Shown: piece after piece, positions 1-8,971 of the stretch
Numbering within the stretch: position 1 is the first letter of the stretch
Layout: each line of letters opens with the position of its first letter
From: JAFAMS01 sp049520515
GTDB lineage: Bacteria; Vulcanimicrobiota; Vulcanimicrobiia; Vulcanimicrobiales; Vulcanimicrobiaceae
DNA: 64,000 nucleotides
Assembly (NCBI GenBank): GCA_049520515.1
Contig: JBEKPS010000006.1
Coordinates: 124,001-188,000, forward strand
Reading direction: 5' to 3'
Notes under the pieces: generated by a model
The model's database searches: none
What the model was told of the DNA's origin: nothing
The model's input: the letters and a program-made list of their open reading frames with translations, nothing else
Program-made: the position numbers and the translations under genes

Positions 1-843
1 CTGCAGGTTGAGATCGCGGATGTGTACGTTTTGCGCCGAGGTCGCGATCAAAAACATGTCCATCGCGCCGCGAACCGGATCGTAGTGTGCATCGTGCTCA
101 AAGGCACGCAGGTCGAAGTTGCCGCCGAGCTCGCGGTTGATGCGACCGAGCATATTCCTGTTGAACGCCGCCGTCACGCCCGCTGGATCGTCGTAGGCGA
201 GCTCGAGACGCTCGATCGATTTCTTGAGATCGGTGCCAAGCAGCAGCGCGTCGCCCGGCTTGAGAGTCCGATGCAACGCTTGCAGCAACGCAGTCGCTTC
301 TTCCGGCTCAAAGTTTCCGATATTCGACCCCAAGAACAGCGCCATCGTGCGCGCGTGCGAGCGGAGCTTCGGACCCTCGAGCAGATCAAAGTAATCGCCG
401 GCAAACGCCTCGACCGAAAGATTCGGATACTCGTCGGTCAGCGATTGTGCGCTAGCGTTGAGCGCCGCCGGCGAGATGTCGATCGGCGAATAACGCAACG
501 TTCGCTGCCGTTCAAGCAATGCTTCAATCATATAGCGCGTTTTGGTGGCGCTGCCGGAGCCGAGCTCGAGCAGCTCGAGCGGCGTCCCGAGCCCCTCGAC
601 GATCTCGCCCGCATATTTTGCGAGGAGTTCGCTTTCGGCGCGCGTCAGATAATATTCGGGCAGATGCGTAATGGCTTCGAACAGCGCCGAACCCAGATCG
701 TCATAAAACAACTTCGGGGGGAGTCGCTTCGGCAGCGCGCGTAGACCGCGACGCACGTCGTCGGCAAACGTCGTACTCTGCCCACGTTTTACGTAGTCAT
801 GCACGACCAGTCGTTGAGCAACCGGAGCCGTCGTCATCTGCAT
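1..843 (-). CDS. egtD: L-histidine N-alpha-methyltransferase EgtD, C-terminus cut by window edge
   Basis: Catalyses SAM-dependent trimethylation of histidine to hercynine, the first step of ergothioneine synthesis in the cytoplasm. The frame is open on the reverse strand from ATG at 843 to base 1 (281 codons, no stop in the window); the family is about 320 residues, so roughly 40 C-terminal residues are missing. Visible hallmarks are LPKRLPPKLFYDD near residue 37, YYLTRAE near 64, the SAM-binding LELGSGSATKT at 92-102, PIDISPAAL, and FLGSNIGNF, the typical EgtD methyltransferase motif. A second ATG at 837 is an alternative start. It is divergent from the dienelactone hydrolase across a 58-base spacer. 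Other egt genes, if present, lie beyond the left edge. Family assignment is confident. Confidence 0.9.
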   Translation of the reverse strand, partial: MQMTTAPVAQRLVVHDYVKRGQSTTFADDVRRGLRALPKRLPPKLFYDDLGSALFEAITHLPEYYLTRAESELLAKYAGEIVEGLGTPLELLELGSGSATKTRYMIEALLERQRTLRYSPIDISPAALNASAQSLTDEYPNLSVEAFAGDYFDLLEGPKLRSHARTMALFLGSNIGNFEPEEATALLQALHRTLKPGDALLLGTDLKKSIERLELAYDDPAGVTAAFNRNMLGRINRELGGNFDLRAFEHDAHYDPVRGAMDMFLIATSAQNVHIRDLNLQ

Positions 844-901
844 CGTAGTCGAGAACCCCTTACCCGGCCCTAAACCCATCGAAAACCTTGGGAGGTGCTA
901 A

Positions 902-1630
902 TTGCGCACCAGTAACGTATCGATCCCTGTAGAGGGCTTGACGATGCCTTCTTACCTCTCCCGCCCGGATTCGGTTGCACCCGCCCCCGCGGTCATCGTA
1001 CTGCAAGAGATCTTCGGCGTGAACACCGAGATGCGGCGCATTACCGATCTCCTCGCGGAGGCCGGCTACGTCGGACTTGCGATCAATTACTATCACCGCA
1101 GCGACCCCGATCTTGACTGTCCGTATAACGATGAGGGGATGGCCAAAGGCCGCGCGGCTGCGGCGAAGGTCGTGCGGGCGACGATCGAAGCCGATCTGAG
1201 CGCGGCCATCGACTGGCTAAATGCTCAGGAGTTTGTGCGGTTCAACCGCATCGCGACCTGGGGCTTTTGCTTCGGCGGATCGATGGCGTTCTTCAGCTCG
1301 ATGCTGCGCGGAATATCAGGCGGCATCGTTTTCTACGGTGGCCAAATCGGCAAACCGCTGATGAGCGGCGGAACACCGCTTATCGAAGAAGCCGAGCGCG
1401 TCCGGGCTCCGTTGCTTATGTGCTACGGCGGCAAAGATCAGGGAATTCCGCCCGACGAAGTCGCGCGTATCGAACAAGGCTTACGTGCGAATCACAAACG
1501 CTTCACGCTCAAAGTCTATCCGGACGAAGGTCACGGCTTCTTCCGTCAGTCTTCGAAGGGCTTCGACAATCCCGATCTCAAGGACGCGTGGTCGCGGGTC
1601 CAGGAGTTTCTGAAACAGTCGCTGTCGTAG
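902..1630 (+). CDS. Dienelactone hydrolase family protein
   Basis: A 242-residue alpha/beta hydrolase of the dienelactone hydrolase family, cytoplasmic, hydrolysing an ester or lactone whose identity cannot be read from sequence. The catalytic triad is visible: Cys123 in GFCFGG, Asp179 in GGKDQG and His211 in DEGHGFF, with Glu36 in LQEIFG as the usual nucleophile-activating acid. The TTG start at 902 is chosen because a strong GGAGGT lies at 891-896, five bases upstream, and no ATG or GTG in frame precedes it. The 3' end overlaps the end of the convergent permease gene by 53 bases. Substrate unknown; no aromatic degradation genes are nearby. Confidence 0.88.
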   Translation: MRTSNVSIPVEGLTMPSYLSRPDSVAPAPAVIVLQEIFGVNTEMRRITDLLAEAGYVGLAINYYHRSDPDLDCPYNDEGMAKGRAAAAKVVRATIEADLSAAIDWLNAQEFVRFNRIATWGFCFGGSMAFFSSMLRGISGGIVFYGGQIGKPLMSGGTPLIEEAERVRAPLLMCYGGKDQGIPPDEVARIEQGLRANHKRFTLKVYPDEGHGFFRQSSKGFDNPDLKDAWSRVQEFLKQSLS

Positions 1631-3026
1631 CGTGCGCCAGCGTTGAGCGGCGATAGCCGTACAACGCATAAATTGCAGCCCCAACCGCGAACCACACGAT
1701 AAAGCGCAGCCACGTATCGCCGCCCAAACCGAAAAGCGCAAGTCCAATACAGAGCAGCGCGCCGAGAATTGCGACCGCCATTCCGAACGGCGCACGGAAT
1801 GGCCGGTTCGCGTTCGGTTGCGTCACGCGCAAGACACCTACGCCGATACAGACGATCGCGAACGCAGAGAGCGTCCCGATATTCACCAGCGCGAGCAAGA
1901 CGTCGAGCGGAATCGCGGCGGCCATAATCGCGACGATGATCCCGGTCGTCATCGTCGTGAATACCGGCGTGCGAGTTCGCGGATGGATGAGCGCAACGAT
2001 CGGCGGTAAGAGTCCGTCGCGTGACATCACGTAGAAGATGCGCGCCTGTCCGAGCAATGAGGTCAAGATGACCGTCGTCGTTCCCGCGATGGCACCGGTC
2101 GCGACGACAGCTAGGACGATGGGATTCCCGCCCGCATGTCGGGCGGCGTCGAGCATCCCCGAACCGGCGTCGATCGTCTTCCACGGCACGAGGCCAACGC
2201 ACACGACGGCGATCGCGAGATAGAGAATCGCGCCGACGATCAGCGACCCGATGATTCCGAACGGCAAATCGCGCGCCGGTTCGCGGCATTCTTCCGAGGC
2301 AACTGTCACCGTGTCAAAGCCGATGTAGGCAAAGAAAACCAGCGCTGCCGAGGTGACGATCCCTTTTACACCGAGCGGCGCAAACGGAATGAACAGATGT
2401 CCGCGTATCGCGCCGATGCAGGCAAGAACGAAGATGACGATCGCTCCGACTTGCAGCCACACCATCGCGCTATTCGTGGAAGATGATTCTTTGATGCCGA
2501 TCGCAAGCAAGCTCGAAATTGCAACGATGATTGCAAACGCTAAGACGTCGACGCTCAAGCCGTTCGCAGAGAGATGCGCGGTGCGCGCCCAAGCCGGAAG
2601 CGTGATACTGAAACCGCCCAGGACGTTCTGCGCGTATGACGACCACGACGACGCAACCGGCGCGGCACTGATCCCGTATTCGAGAATCAAATCCCAGCCG
2701 ATGATCCAGGCAACGATCTCGCCGAGCGTCGCGTAGGCGTACGTGTACGCGCTGCCCGCGACCGGTACCATACACGCTAGCTCCGAGTAGCAGAGTGCGA
2801 CGAACAGACACGCGAGGCCGGAGAGGACGAACGAGCCGATCACGCCGGGTCCCGCCGCGTTCGCGCCGGCACCGATCGTCGTGAAGATCCCGCCGAGCAT
2901 CGTGCCCAGACCAATTCCGATCAGACCGGGCTTGCCCAGAACGCGGCGCAACGTGACGCCTTGCGTTTCGTTCCGCGCTCGATCCAGCGGCATCGTCATG
3001 AAAAGCCGGCGAAAGACGCGGTTCAT
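1578..3026 (-). CDS. APC-superfamily amino acid permease
   Basis: A 482-residue polytopic membrane protein of the amino acid-polyamine-organocation superfamily, closest in look to cationic amino acid transporters of the YfnA/CAT type. The N-terminal GLGTMLGGIFTTIGAGANAAGP is the unwound-helix substrate-binding region of TM1; about twelve hydrophobic segments follow, including YSELACMVPVAGSAYTYAY in TM3. It probably imports amino acids by proton symport, but the specific substrate cannot be assigned. The 3' 53 bases overlap the end of the convergent hydrolase, and an aspartate/glutamate-type racemase starts 20 bases away in the opposite direction, so an amino acid theme is plausible. Confidence 0.88.
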   Translation of the reverse strand: MNRVFRRLFMTMPLDRARNETQGVTLRRVLGKPGLIGIGLGTMLGGIFTTIGAGANAAGPGVIGSFVLSGLACLFVALCYSELACMVPVAGSAYTYAYATLGEIVAWIIGWDLILEYGISAAPVASSWSSYAQNVLGGFSITLPAWARTAHLSANGLSVDVLAFAIIVAISSLLAIGIKESSSTNSAMVWLQVGAIVIFVLACIGAIRGHLFIPFAPLGVKGIVTSAALVFFAYIGFDTVTVASEECREPARDLPFGIIGSLIVGAILYLAIAVVCVGLVPWKTIDAGSGMLDAARHAGGNPIVLAVVATGAIAGTTTVILTSLLGQARIFYVMSRDGLLPPIVALIHPRTRTPVFTTMTTGIIVAIMAAAIPLDVLLALVNIGTLSAFAIVCIGVGVLRVTQPNANRPFRAPFGMAVAILGALLCIGLALFGLGGDTWLRFIVWFAVGAAIYALYGYRRSTLAHATTATVSETPGPATTRP

Positions 3027-3046
3027 GCGCGTCGAACGTTCATGCC

Positions 3047-3820
3047 GTGAAGCAGCAAATCCGCCTACCGGGAATCATCGGCGGCCTCGGTCCGGCAGCG
3101 CACATCGAGTTCGAGCGGCGCCTCCTAGCTGAAAGCGCACGACGCGGTGGACGCTCGGATCAAGATTGTCCCGAGTGGGTGCTCTGGAGCGCGACCGGCG
3201 TGCCGGAACGCACCAGCGCATTGCTCGCGAACGATACGCGCGTGACTGTCGAGCGGATCGCAGAAGCGGCGCGTCGTCTCGTCGCGGCCGGTGCAGACTT
3301 TGCCGCGGTTCCGTGCAACACGGCGCACGCGCTGCGCGACGAGGTGATGGCGCTTGTGCCGCTGCCGTGGCTCGATCTCATCGACGTCACGACCGAAGAG
3401 CTCGCTCGGAGATTTGAGCGCGGCTCGCGCGTGCTCGTCCTTGCGACGACGGGGACGCTGCAAACGGGACTCTACCGAAAACGCTTGCGCGAGGCCGGAT
3501 TCGAACCGGTGGAGTTCGAGGTTGATTCGCCCGAGCAAACCGACGTGATGCGCGCAATCTACGATGACGATTTCGGCATCAAGTCGACGGGCACGGCCGT
3601 CGATGAGCGAGCCGTCGCACTCGCGAAGGAAGCGCTGACGAAAACTCCCGGCACGGTATGCGCGATCGCAGGTTGCACGGAGCTCTCGGTCGCCTTTGCA
3701 ACCGTTTCAAATCCGCCGCTTCCCTTGATCGATCCACTCGATGCACTTGCAGTCGCTACTTATGACGTTGCCGCAGGGAAACGGCCGCTACCACGCCTTG
3801 TGGCGAGCGCTGTTCGCTAA
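3047..3820 (+). CDS. Aspartate/glutamate racemase family protein
   Basis: A 257-residue PLP-independent racemase-superfamily protein. It begins with GIIGGLGP and has both catalytic cysteines, Cys90 in VPCNTAH and Cys210 in AGCTELS, spaced as in aspartate racemases, so racemase or related chemistry on an acidic amino acid is expected. Length matches the family (about 230-260). The start is GTG at 3047, 20 bases from the start of the divergent permease. The last 65 bases overlap the end of the convergent transglycosylase gene. It might supply D-amino acids for peptidoglycan or degrade extracellular ones. Substrate specificity (Asp, Glu or hydantoin type) is not determined. Confidence 0.82.
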   Translation: MKQQIRLPGIIGGLGPAAHIEFERRLLAESARRGGRSDQDCPEWVLWSATGVPERTSALLANDTRVTVERIAEAARRLVAAGADFAAVPCNTAHALRDEVMALVPLPWLDLIDVTTEELARRFERGSRVLVLATTGTLQTGLYRKRLREAGFEPVEFEVDSPEQTDVMRAIYDDDFGIKSTGTAVDERAVALAKEALTKTPGTVCAIAGCTELSVAFATVSNPPLPLIDPLDALAVATYDVAAGKRPLPRLVASAVR

Positions 3821-4493
3821 CGATTCGCGCGATACGCTCGTAAATATCACCGATGTAATCACGCGTCTCTGAATACGGCGGTACGCCTTCATAATGCGCA
3901 ACGGCAAGCGGTCCCGCATTGTACGCGGCGAGTGCGAGCGCATACGGATCGGCGTGCGCGAAGCGCAAGCGGTAGCGTGCGACATATGTCGCCAAGAGTT
4001 CCGCGGAGCCCGCCAACGCGTCACGCGGATTCAGCGGGTCGATCGAAAACGCGTCGGCGGTTTCGAGCATGAACTGCGCGATACCGAGCGCGCCTGCCGA
4101 TGACATTGCAAATGGATCGAATGCGCTCTCTTGCAAGATCGTCGCGCCGAAGAAGTCTTGATTGAGTCCAAAGCGGCGAGCCGACCTCTCAGACAAAATG
4201 GCGAGACGAAGCGCATCCAGGGGGCTTAACCGAGGGTTGCTTCGGATGATAGACTTTGTTAGGGCCACTGCCGCGCTCGCGGGCCTCGGCGCGTCGGCCA
4301 GCAGTCTCGCTCCGCGAAACACCGGCACACCTTGGGGTATATGCCAGGATAGAACGGCATCCCAGACCGCAGGTAGATTGACACTCTGGGATTGTTCGGA
4401 ATGAAACACCGTGGGCTCGGAAGACGCGCACCCCGCTGCGAGCAGACATGCGCCCATAAGCACCACCCTGTACAAAGGAGCCCTCTTGATCAC
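3756..4493 (-). CDS. Lytic transglycosylase (SLT) lipoprotein
   Basis: A periplasmic murein lytic transglycosylase anchored as a lipoprotein. From GTG at 4493 the protein is 245 residues with a signal peptide ending in the lipobox LAAGC (Cys22). The SLT domain shows the catalytic Glu122 in ILQESAFDP, then GALGIAQFM and AAYNAGP, the three usual motifs. A longer frame runs upstream to 4631 but lies antisense to the next gene and would bury the signal peptide, so it was trimmed; no clear ribosome site marks the chosen start. It cuts glycan strands between MurNAc and GlcNAc. Tail overlaps the racemase by 65 bases. Confidence 0.83.
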   Translation of the reverse strand: MIKRAPLYRVVLMGACLLAAGCASSEPTVFHSEQSQSVNLPAVWDAVLSWHIPQGVPVFRGARLLADAPRPASAAVALTKSIIRSNPRLSPLDALRLAILSERSARRFGLNQDFFGATILQESAFDPFAMSSAGALGIAQFMLETADAFSIDPLNPRDALAGSAELLATYVARYRLRFAHADPYALALAAYNAGPLAVAHYEGVPPYSETRDYIGDIYERIARIVSEQRSPQGVVAAVSLRQRHK

Positions 4494-4514
4494 CGGTAAT
4501 CGGCGGGTTGTAGC

Positions 4515-5096
4515 ATGATGACGACGATTCTCAGCCTCGTGATCGTCTTGGTCGTCGGCGACTTTGCATCGACGTTCTTCTATCACGTCCCGCAACATGT
4601 CTGGTTCAAGCTGCATCTGCGGACGCATCACGACCGGCGCCGGTCATACTGGGACCACGCGGTGCTGTCGCGCGATCCGGCCGTGCTGCTCGACGGACTC
4701 CTGGGCGCGCTTCCTTATCTTGCGCTCGCAGCGCTCTGTTGGCCGCTCTCCCCGGTCGGCGCGATCATCGGCTTGATCCTCGGACAGCTGCACGTCTGGT
4801 GGCGGCATACGACCGATTTGGGCTGGAAGACGCCGGCGTGGGCGCTCCCGATCGCCCGGGCCCTCCAGATCGTCCTCCCCGAGGACCACGACGGGCACCA
4901 CCGAAATCCCGAAATCGAGTTCGGCGACATTTTCCGGTTCTATGACGCACCGGCCCGAGCGTGCATCGCGTTCATGCGAGCACTCAGCCGGGGGACGCGC
5001 CGCCGACGTGCCGGTCTGCGGGCTGCGGTCCGGCGCCAAACCGGTCGTACTGCCGTCCGGCGCAAAGGTCCGATGCCAAGCCCGGGGCAGGGGTAA
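4515..5096 (+). CDS. Histidine-box membrane hydroxylase/desaturase-like protein
   Basis: A 193-residue membrane protein resembling the fatty acid hydroxylase/sterol desaturase superfamily of di-iron enzymes. Histidine clusters are HLRTHH (34-39), HVWWRH (93-98) and EDHDGHH (123-129), the arrangement that binds two metals on the cytosolic face, between hydrophobic segments at about 5-22, 62-78 and 80-92. It likely hydroxylates or desaturates a lipid, but the substrate is unknown. The Arg-rich C-terminal 40 residues look non-conserved. It is followed 13 bases later by an MGDG-synthase-like glycosyltransferase, suggesting a shared role in membrane lipid modification. ATG at 4518 is an equal start candidate. 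Confidence 0.72.
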   Translation: MMTTILSLVIVLVVGDFASTFFYHVPQHVWFKLHLRTHHDRRRSYWDHAVLSRDPAVLLDGLLGALPYLALAALCWPLSPVGAIIGLILGQLHVWWRHTTDLGWKTPAWALPIARALQIVLPEDHDGHHRNPEIEFGDIFRFYDAPARACIAFMRALSRGTRRRRAGLRAAVRRQTGRTAVRRKGPMPSPGQG

Positions 5097-5109
5097 TCTC
5101 AGGGGGTAG

Positions 5110-6276
5110 ATGTCCAAACGCGTTCTGCTTTTGATCTCGGACACCGGTGGTGGCCATCGTGCGGGTGCACTGGCGATTGGCGCCGCCTTAGACGAGATTA
5201 AAACGGGCGACCCGTTCGAATGGCGCATCGAGGACATCGGCAATCACTGCGGATTCCCGCTTTCGCAGCTCGGCCCGGCCTATAGCGCAGCGCTTCGTTT
5301 TGCGCCCCCAGTTTACGGGGCGCTTTTTTATGCCACCAACGGCCGGCGGCGTTTTCGCTCGCTCGTGCGCGTGTGCGAGCCGCTGTACCGCGAACGCCTA
5401 CGCGACGTCTTTCTTTCCTATCGTCCCGACGTCATCGTTTCGGTTCATCCACTCTTGAATCACGCGTCGTCGCGCGCACGCGCCGATGCGCATCTGCACG
5501 TTCCGATCATCACGGTCGTCACGGATCTCGGGCGCGTCCATGAATCGTGGTTGAGCCCGCGCGTCGACGCCGTTGTCGTTCCCGCACAAGAAGTGTTGCA
5601 GCGCGCGCTCGAACGCGGTATTCCGCGCGACCGTTTGTTCCGTCTTGGACATCCGGTCCATCCGAAATTCGAAGACGTCACGGCCACCAAGTCCGCAATT
5701 CGCGAGCGCTTGGGACTTCCGCAAGATGCAACCGTCGCGCTGTTGATGGCGGGCGGCGAGGGTGGCGGCAAGCTTCTTCCGACGACGCTCGCGCTCGCAA
5801 AATCGGGAATGCCGCTGCACTTGATCGTGGTATGCGGACGCAACGCGCCGCTGCAGCGCCGCATCGAAGAAATCGCGCCCAGTTTGCCGACGCCGATCAT
5901 GGCGCTCGGTTTCCGCGACGATGTTCCGGAGCTGATGCGCGCAAGCGACCTTCTCGTTACGAAAGCCGGCCCGGGTGCAATTGCGGAAGCCAGCGTCTCC
6001 GAGCTGCCGGTCGTGATCTACGATTATATCCCGGGACAAGAGCGGGGTAATCTCCAGTATGTACGTTCGAATGGGATTGGACTCGTGGCGCTGACGACGC
6101 CGGGCGTTGTGAGCGCGGTGCGCCGCATCGTCGACAACCCTGCTTTGCGCGAGCAGATGTGCCGGCGTCAAGCCGAGCTGGCACCACGCGGTGCATCACG
6201 TCGTATCGCGGAGCTGATCGCGCGCACGGCGTACGCCGGCCTTCCTACAATCGCGCCCTTCGCCGCCGTCTCCTAA
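5110..6276 (+). CDS. MGDG synthase/processive diacylglycerol glycosyltransferase-like (GT28)
   Basis: A 388-residue GT-B fold glycosyltransferase of the family containing plant MGDG synthase and Bacillus UgtP. The N-terminus SDTGGGHRAGALAIGAAL is the acceptor-side glycine-rich loop of this group, and the C-terminal domain shows ALGFRDDVPELMRASDLLVTKAGPGAIAEA, the nucleotide-sugar binding signature. It is expected to transfer galactose or glucose from a UDP-sugar to diacylglycerol at the inner membrane. Start ATG at 5110 has AGGGGG at 5101-5106. Sits between a histidine-box lipid enzyme and an M20 hydrolase on the same strand. Sugar and lipid acceptor are not decided by the sequence. Confidence 0.85.
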   Translation: MSKRVLLLISDTGGGHRAGALAIGAALDEIKTGDPFEWRIEDIGNHCGFPLSQLGPAYSAALRFAPPVYGALFYATNGRRRFRSLVRVCEPLYRERLRDVFLSYRPDVIVSVHPLLNHASSRARADAHLHVPIITVVTDLGRVHESWLSPRVDAVVVPAQEVLQRALERGIPRDRLFRLGHPVHPKFEDVTATKSAIRERLGLPQDATVALLMAGGEGGGKLLPTTLALAKSGMPLHLIVVCGRNAPLQRRIEEIAPSLPTPIMALGFRDDVPELMRASDLLVTKAGPGAIAEASVSELPVVIYDYIPGQERGNLQYVRSNGIGLVALTTPGVVSAVRRIVDNPALREQMCRRQAELAPRGASRRIAELIARTAYAGLPTIAPFAAVS

Positions 6277-6280
6277 GACA

Positions 6281-7456
6281 ATGAGCGTCATCGACGTTCC
6301 GAGCGGATTGCTCGACTTCGTTGTCGCCACACGGCGCGATCTGCACGCACATCCCGAGCTTGGATTCAAAGAAGTGCGTACCAGCGGAATCGTTGCCGCA
6401 AAGTTGCGCGAGCTGGGTATCGAAGTTCACGAGCGCATCGCGCAAACCGGTGTCCTCGGCATCATCAAAGGCGGGCGGCCCGGCAAGACGATCATGCTGC
6501 GCGCTGACATGGACGGGCTTCCGATTCTGGAACTCAACGAAACCGATTATCGTTCGCAGTCGGACGGAACGATGCACGCGTGCGGACACGACGGACACGT
6601 CGCAATGCTGCTTGGCGCCGCGCAAATTCTCGCACAAAAGCGAGCGGAGATTCCCGGAACTGTCGTGCTGTGTTTTCAGCCAGCCGAAGAGGGCCTGGGC
6701 GGTGCGCAGGCCATGGTCGAAGCCGGAATTCTCGAGGAATACGGGATCGAGCGCGCTTACGGCTTGCATCTTGCATCGAAGCATCCGGTCGGAATGGTCG
6801 GCTTCACGCCAGGCCCGCTCTACGCGTCGAGCGATTCGATCGATATCGCGATTCACGGTAAGGGCGGCCATGGCGCTGCACCGCATCTCTCGATCGATCC
6901 GATCTTCGTCGCCTCGAATTTCGTCGTCAGCTTGCAGCAAGTCGTCAGCCGCGTGATCGACCCGATCGAGCCCGCGGTCGTAACGATCGGCGCGTTTCAT
7001 GCGGGAACGACGTACAACGTCATTCCGACCAGCGCGAAGCTCAAGGGAACGGTGCGCGCCTTTGACGCTGAGGTTCGCAAAGCGATGAAAGAGCGCATCG
7101 AGCGTGTCCTTGCCGGCGTGTGCGCGTCATCGGGCGCGACGTACGATTTCGATTATCTGTGGCGCTATCCGGTGACGGAGAACGATCCGGTCCAGACCGC
7201 GTACGCGAAGGTCCTCGCCGAGAATACGCTCGGCTCCGAGCACGTCACGTCGTTCCCGAAACTGATGGGCGCCGAAGACTTCTCATTCTTCGCGCAGCGC
7301 GTACCGTCGTGTTTCTTCCAAGTCGGCTGCCGCGGCAGCGAACGTTCATCGTTCCCGCACCATCACGAGCGTTTCGATATCGACGAAGGCGCGCTGCAAT
7401 ACGGCGTGCGCATGATGGTCGCACTCGGCCTCGACGCCGGCGCAAACGCTCCCTAA
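6281..7456 (+). CDS. M20 family amidohydrolase (HipO/AmaA type)
   Basis: A 391-residue metallo-amidohydrolase of the M20D group (N-acyl amino acid amidohydrolase, hippurate hydrolase). Metal-binding motifs are RADMDGLPI near 75-82, HACGHDGH with Cys101, His103 and His106, and PAEEGLGGA with Glu136-Glu137, then a dimerisation lid domain starting near GFTPGPLYASSD. Length matches the family. It would release amino acids from N-acyl or indole conjugates in the cytoplasm; there is no signal peptide. ATG at 6281 starts four bases after the stop of the glycosyltransferase, so they are probably co-transcribed. Substrate not assignable. Confidence 0.88.
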   Translation: MSVIDVPSGLLDFVVATRRDLHAHPELGFKEVRTSGIVAAKLRELGIEVHERIAQTGVLGIIKGGRPGKTIMLRADMDGLPILELNETDYRSQSDGTMHACGHDGHVAMLLGAAQILAQKRAEIPGTVVLCFQPAEEGLGGAQAMVEAGILEEYGIERAYGLHLASKHPVGMVGFTPGPLYASSDSIDIAIHGKGGHGAAPHLSIDPIFVASNFVVSLQQVVSRVIDPIEPAVVTIGAFHAGTTYNVIPTSAKLKGTVRAFDAEVRKAMKERIERVLAGVCASSGATYDFDYLWRYPVTENDPVQTAYAKVLAENTLGSEHVTSFPKLMGAEDFSFFAQRVPSCFFQVGCRGSERSSFPHHHERFDIDEGALQYGVRMMVALGLDAGANAP

Positions 7457-7462
7457 CGCGCC

Positions 7463-7981
7463 CTAACGAGCTTGCGAGGGGACCCTCTTGAACTCGGCTT
7501 CTGCCGCGGGCGGAAGTTTGTCCATGTTTTTCAGGAATAGCGCGAGCTGCCAGAGCTGCGTATCATCGAGCGACTTGCTGAACGCCGGCATCGGCGTCAT
7601 GCGGTAGCCGTGCGCGATCTTGTAGTAGGTCATGCCAGCGGGATCGTCTTCGACGCCGTCTTTCGCGAGCTGCGGCGCCTTGATGTACAAGCCCTTCGCG
7701 ACGTTCGACTCCTTAGCGTCAGAGGCGCCGTGGCACATCGCGCAGTTCGCACCGTACAGCTTAGCGCCCGCGACGAGATTGTCGCTCGTTGCATCGATCG
7801 GGCTGGTAAGACCCTGGCTGTCCTTGCGGATCGCGCGCGGCACGACACGCGAAGCCCACTTCTCCATCGGCATGTAGCCGTCGTCGGCGCGTGGATCGAT
7901 CCACCCGTTTTGCACGACCAAATAGACGGCTAGCGCTAAGGCGACGAGCGCCAACGCAACGCCAGCGACGAAGCTCCGCAC
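7463..7981 (-). CDS. Membrane-anchored class I cytochrome c
   Basis: A 172-residue protein with an N-terminal membrane anchor (residues 4-23) and one heme c site, Cys80-Ala-Met-Cys83-His84. A C-terminal GYRMTPMPAF offers the axial methionine, then LWQLALFLKNM matches the final helix of small cytochromes c. It should face the outside of the membrane and shuttle electrons, perhaps to the caa3 oxidase encoded at 30-34 kb. The GTG start at 7981 directly abuts the stop codon of the upstream ROK kinase (no spacer), so the two are likely one transcript even though the functions seem unrelated. Confidence 0.85.
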   Translation of the reverse strand: MRSFVAGVALALVALALAVYLVVQNGWIDPRADDGYMPMEKWASRVVPRAIRKDSQGLTSPIDATSDNLVAGAKLYGANCAMCHGASDAKESNVAKGLYIKAPQLAKDGVEDDPAGMTYYKIAHGYRMTPMPAFSKSLDDTQLWQLALFLKNMDKLPPAAEAEFKRVPSQAR

Positions 7982-8938
7982 CTAGGCGACTTTGCCGGTC
8001 GTCAATCCGCCGCGCATCGCCATCGTCGCCGCACCGAGTGCCCCGGCGTCGTTCTCGAATTGCGCGATCGAGATGCGCGTCGAGCCGCGCGGTGCCATCG
8101 TCACGAGATCGTCGACGAGCGGCCGAACCGCATCGAGCAAAAACTCTTCCGCTTTGCTGACGCCGCCGCCGAGTGCAATGACTTCGGGATTGACGAACGC
8201 GATGATGTTCGCGACGCCGAGCGCCAGGTCCGAAATGTAGTTCTTCCAAGCCGCGACCGCGTGTTGATCGCCTGCCTGCGCGGCCTTGCGAATCCGCTTC
8301 GAACCGAGATCGGCCGGTGGACCCGCCAGAAGCGTGCTGCGCGGAAACGACGGAACGAGCGCCATTGCGTGACGGATGAGCCCCGTACCTGAGGCTTGCG
8401 CCTCGAAGCAGCCGATCTTCGTACAGCTGCACACGAAACCGTCGGTCGGACGGATCTGGTGGTGCCCAACCTCGCCCGCCGCCATGGCGTGGCCTAGGAC
8501 GAGGTTACCGTCGGCTACGATCCCGCCGCCGATGCCCGTGCCGAGCGTGATCAGAACGAAATCTTGGGTCCCGCGTCCGACGCCGTACGTATATTCACCC
8601 AGCGTCGCGCAGCGCGCGTCGTTTCCGACGAAGACCGGAATGCCGAAGCGCTCGCGCAGTTTGGGCCCGAGCGGAACGTCCTTCCAGCCGAAATTCGGCG
8701 AGTACCGAATCGTGCCGGTGTCGGGATCGATGTTTCCCGGCGAACCGATTCCGATTCCAACGACGTTCGATCCGGTATCGCTGAGCGCGCCTTGGATCGT
8801 CGTCTCGAGAAGCTTCATAATGTTGTCGAAGGAGCGATCGACGACGTCGATTTCGTGTTTGCTGCGAATCGAGCCGTCGTCTTCGACAACTGCTGCCATG
8901 ACGTGTGACCCGCCGAGGTCAACTCCGATTGCTTTCAC
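7982..8938 (-). CDS. ROK family sugar kinase, probable glucokinase
   Basis: A 318-residue ROK kinase. DLGGSHVMAAVV (7-18) is the ATP phosphate loop, GIGIGSPG and FVGNDARCATLGEY are substrate-domain motifs with the catalytic Asp in GNDA, LGTGIGGG is the second phosphate loop, and GEVGHHQI followed by CSCTKIGCFEA is the Cys-rich zinc motif of the ROK family. It most probably phosphorylates glucose, although N-acetylglucosamine or mannose kinases look alike. Cytoplasmic. Immediately followed by the cytochrome c gene without a gap. No ROK repressor-type HTH is present at the N-terminus, so it is an enzyme and not a regulator. Confidence 0.87.
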   Translation of the reverse strand: MKAIGVDLGGSHVMAAVVEDDGSIRSKHEIDVVDRSFDNIMKLLETTIQGALSDTGSNVVGIGIGSPGNIDPDTGTIRYSPNFGWKDVPLGPKLRERFGIPVFVGNDARCATLGEYTYGVGRGTQDFVLITLGTGIGGGIVADGNLVLGHAMAAGEVGHHQIRPTDGFVCSCTKIGCFEAQASGTGLIRHAMALVPSFPRSTLLAGPPADLGSKRIRKAAQAGDQHAVAAWKNYISDLALGVANIIAFVNPEVIALGGGVSKAEEFLLDAVRPLVDDLVTMAPRGSTRISIAQFENDAGALGAATMAMRGGLTTGKVA

Positions 8939-8971
8939 GGTTTTCGCGCTTCGGGCCGCGCGGCGTACTCC

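Noticed and set aside
22..744. 240-codon plus-strand open frame
   Set aside because: Antisense to the egtD reading frame, which shows clear family motifs; the plus frame is Arg-rich with no recognisable domain.
4494..4631. Upstream extension of the lytic transglycosylase
   Set aside because: Would lie antisense to the histidine-box gene and place a signal peptide inside the protein.
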